Shown here in pieces: positions 13,567 to 14,774 of a stretch of 14,774 nucleotides of DNA. Below the pieces are notes generated by a model that was given only the letters and a program-made list of their open reading frames with translations, did not search any database and was not told the DNA's origin. The position numbers and the translations under genes were made by a program. How positions within the stretch are numbered: position 1 is the first letter of the stretch; each line of letters opens with the position of its first letter. The stretch is from an uncultured Clostridia bacterium (GTDB lineage: Bacteria > Bacillota > Clostridia > Oscillospirales > Acutalibacteraceae), in assembly GCA_944381295.1 (NCBI GenBank), contig CALWKP010000215.1, positions 1 through 14,774 on the forward strand. The letters are read 5' to 3'.

Positions 13567-14774
13567 CAGTGGTAAAGGGAGCTTCCTTCCGGCATAGCCT
13601 GCCTTTTTTTCATCAAACGGTTAAAGAGGAACAGATACGTGGTGGTCGAGACGATACCACCGATCAAATCAGCAGTAGGCTCCGCAAAAAAGGCGCCTTG
13701 TGCGCCGAGGAAAAGCGGAAGGAAAATTGTTAAAAGAAAGATGATACTTTTCCGGAAAAGAGATAATGAAACAGCAGCTTGCGGAACACCTAAAGCAGTA
13801 AGGCCGTCAACAAGTGTGTACTGGAATGCCATAGGAATGACGCAGGCTGTATAGACGCGAATTCCCCATACTGAAAGCTCGAGATACTGAGGATCACTGG
13901 AGAATATACGGACAAATAAATCAGGAATCAGTTGAGACAGCGTAAACATGATGGCAGCAAAGATGACAGCAACCAAAAGAATGAATTTTTGTCCCTGGCG
14001 AATACGGTCAATTTTGCGGGCGCCGTAATTAAAACTCAGAATCGGCTGTGTTCCCCCGGTAATCCCGGACATTGGCATAGTAATCAGCTGCATATAGCTC
14101 ATAACAATCGTGGCACAAGTAACCAGCATATCGCCTTGTCCCGGCCCTCCATAGGATTGCAGAACACTGTTTAAAGCGATAATGACTACGCTATCAGTAG
14201 CAATGATGAGAAAAGGGGAAAGCCCAAACAGAAGTACACGACGGATAATTTTCCAATCATAGCCGCCAAAATGGATACGAACTTTTATCTCTTTAGAAAA
14301 GAGAACAAAGAGGACAAAAAAGCAGGAAGCGGCTTGAGCAATCACCGTAGCGACTGCAGCACCGGCAACTCCCATTCCACAGACAAATATGAAAATAGGA
14401 TCCAGTATGATGTTGACAACAGCACCAATCATAATTGTTGCCATACTTAACGTGGGATATCCTTGACAGGTGATGAATTGGTTTAGTCCAGCAGATAGAA
14501 TTGCAAAAATAGTCCCGGCGGTATAGATCGTCATATAGGTGTTGGCATAAGGATAAGTAGTTTGACTTGCACCAAAAGTCATCAGCAAAGGTTGCTTAAA
14601 TATCAGAAAAGTCACTGTGAGAATGAGGGACAGAACAACCAACATGACAGTGCAGTTTGCCAAAATTTTTTCTGCATCCTTTTGATTGTTTTCCCCCATA
14701 CGAATTGCCATAAGAGGGCCGCCACCAAGACCGACTAGGAACGCAAAAGACGAGATTAAAGTGACAATAGGACC
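13566..14774 (-). CDS. MATE-family multidrug/cation exporter (5' end outside window)
   Basis: The frame is open through the window edge: 21 codons upstream of the first internal ATG (14711) read G-P-I-V-T-L-I-S-S-F and then L-G-G-G-P-L-M-A-I-R-M-G-E, the normal early conserved motif of MATE transporters. The internal ATG is therefore not the start. About 402 codons are visible, with roughly ten or more hydrophobic helices, the G-x-G-x-A-x-A-T-V-I-A-Q motif between the two halves, and a second-half repeat G-I-T-G-G-T-Q-P-I-L-S-F-N-Y-G-A. This is a Na+ or H+ antiporter of the inner membrane exporting organic cations or drugs; the substrate is not predictable. The family's usual length of about 450 residues implies only some 40-60 missing N-terminal residues. 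Confidence 0.93.
   Translation of the reverse strand, partial: GPIVTLISSFAFLVGLGGGPLMAIRMGENNQKDAEKILANCTVMLVVLSLILTVTFLIFKQPLLMTFGASQTTYPYANTYMTIYTAGTIFAILSAGLNQFITCQGYPTLSMATIMIGAVVNIILDPIFIFVCGMGVAGAAVATVIAQAASCFFVLFVLFSKEIKVRIHFGGYDWKIIRRVLLFGLSPFLIIATDSVVIIALNSVLQSYGGPGQGDMLVTCATIVMSYMQLITMPMSGITGGTQPILSFNYGARKIDRIRQGQKFILLVAVIFAAIMFTLSQLIPDLFVRIFSSDPQYLELSVWGIRVYTACVIPMAFQYTLVDGLTALGVPQAAVSLSLFRKSIIFLLTIFLPLFLGAQGAFFAEPTADLIGGIVSTTTYLFLFNRLMKKRQAMPEGSSLYH

Noticed and set aside
14700..14711. ATG at 14711 as the true start of the MATE gene
   Set aside because: The frame stays open to the window edge and the codons before it encode the conserved L-G-G-G-P-L motif, so the gene is cut by the window.
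1..14774. Defence system, CRISPR array, prophage, integron or transposon
   Set aside because: No repeat array, integrase, transposase, nuclease, methylase or toxin-antitoxin pair is seen on either strand; the genes are core metabolism, transport and translation.

Overview
The window looks like an ordinary chromosomal stretch of a low-to-mid-GC, anaerobic Firmicute, most likely a gut-type Clostridia. The support is the efp gene followed by a CD1247-type acidic zinc-ribbon protein, strong AGGAGG-like ribosome binding sites with TTG starts, consensus sigma-A promoters, and housekeeping genes typical of that class. No rRNA, tRNA, CRISPR array, transposase, phage gene or att site was seen. Genus-level assignment is not possible from this sequence alone.

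Layout from left to right. (1) 1-643: the 3' end of efp and a small acidic Cys-rich protein on +, closed by a terminator at 659-691. (2) 704-3233: a consensus promoter with two inverted repeats in its short leader drives an ABC importer operon on +. It encodes a lipoprotein binding protein, a permease and an ATPase, with overlapping reading frames and an unknown ligand of the nitrate/sulfonate/thiamine-precursor class. (3) 3234-5516: a structured leader region of about 330 bases, then a membrane-bound CapD/PglF/WbpM-type nucleotide-sugar 4,6-dehydratase on +. (4) 5524-5873: a convergent intergenic zone with three long hairpins and a small 54-residue gene on -. (5) 5875-7303: tcdA and an upstream PglC/WbaP-type phosphoglycosyl transferase, both on - and probably one transcript. 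(6) 7391-7459: back-to-back promoters. (7) 7491-9542: ROK sugar kinase and galactose mutarotase on +, closed by a terminator. (8) 9753-11647: a promoter with an overlapping palindrome and a 607-residue GH63-like alpha-glycosidase on +. (9) 11799-13487: a CoA-disulfide reductase-rhodanese fusion on +. (10) 13566-14774: a MATE-family exporter on -, cut by the window edge.

Functionally there are three themes. One is surface glycan priming: the dehydratase and the phosphoglycosyl transferase are the types of enzyme that make and load an undecaprenyl-linked sugar. The second is intracellular sugar handling: glycosidase, mutarotase and kinase could act in sequence on an imported or cytoplasmic glycoside. 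The third is translation and thiol housekeeping: EF-P, t6A modification by TcdA, and CoA/polysulfide redox.

I found no clearly new multi-gene system. The points most worth a second look are the unannotated 54-residue gene with its start region locked in a hairpin, the two inverted repeats in the ABC operon leader, the leader of the dehydratase gene, and the substrate of the GH63-like enzyme.
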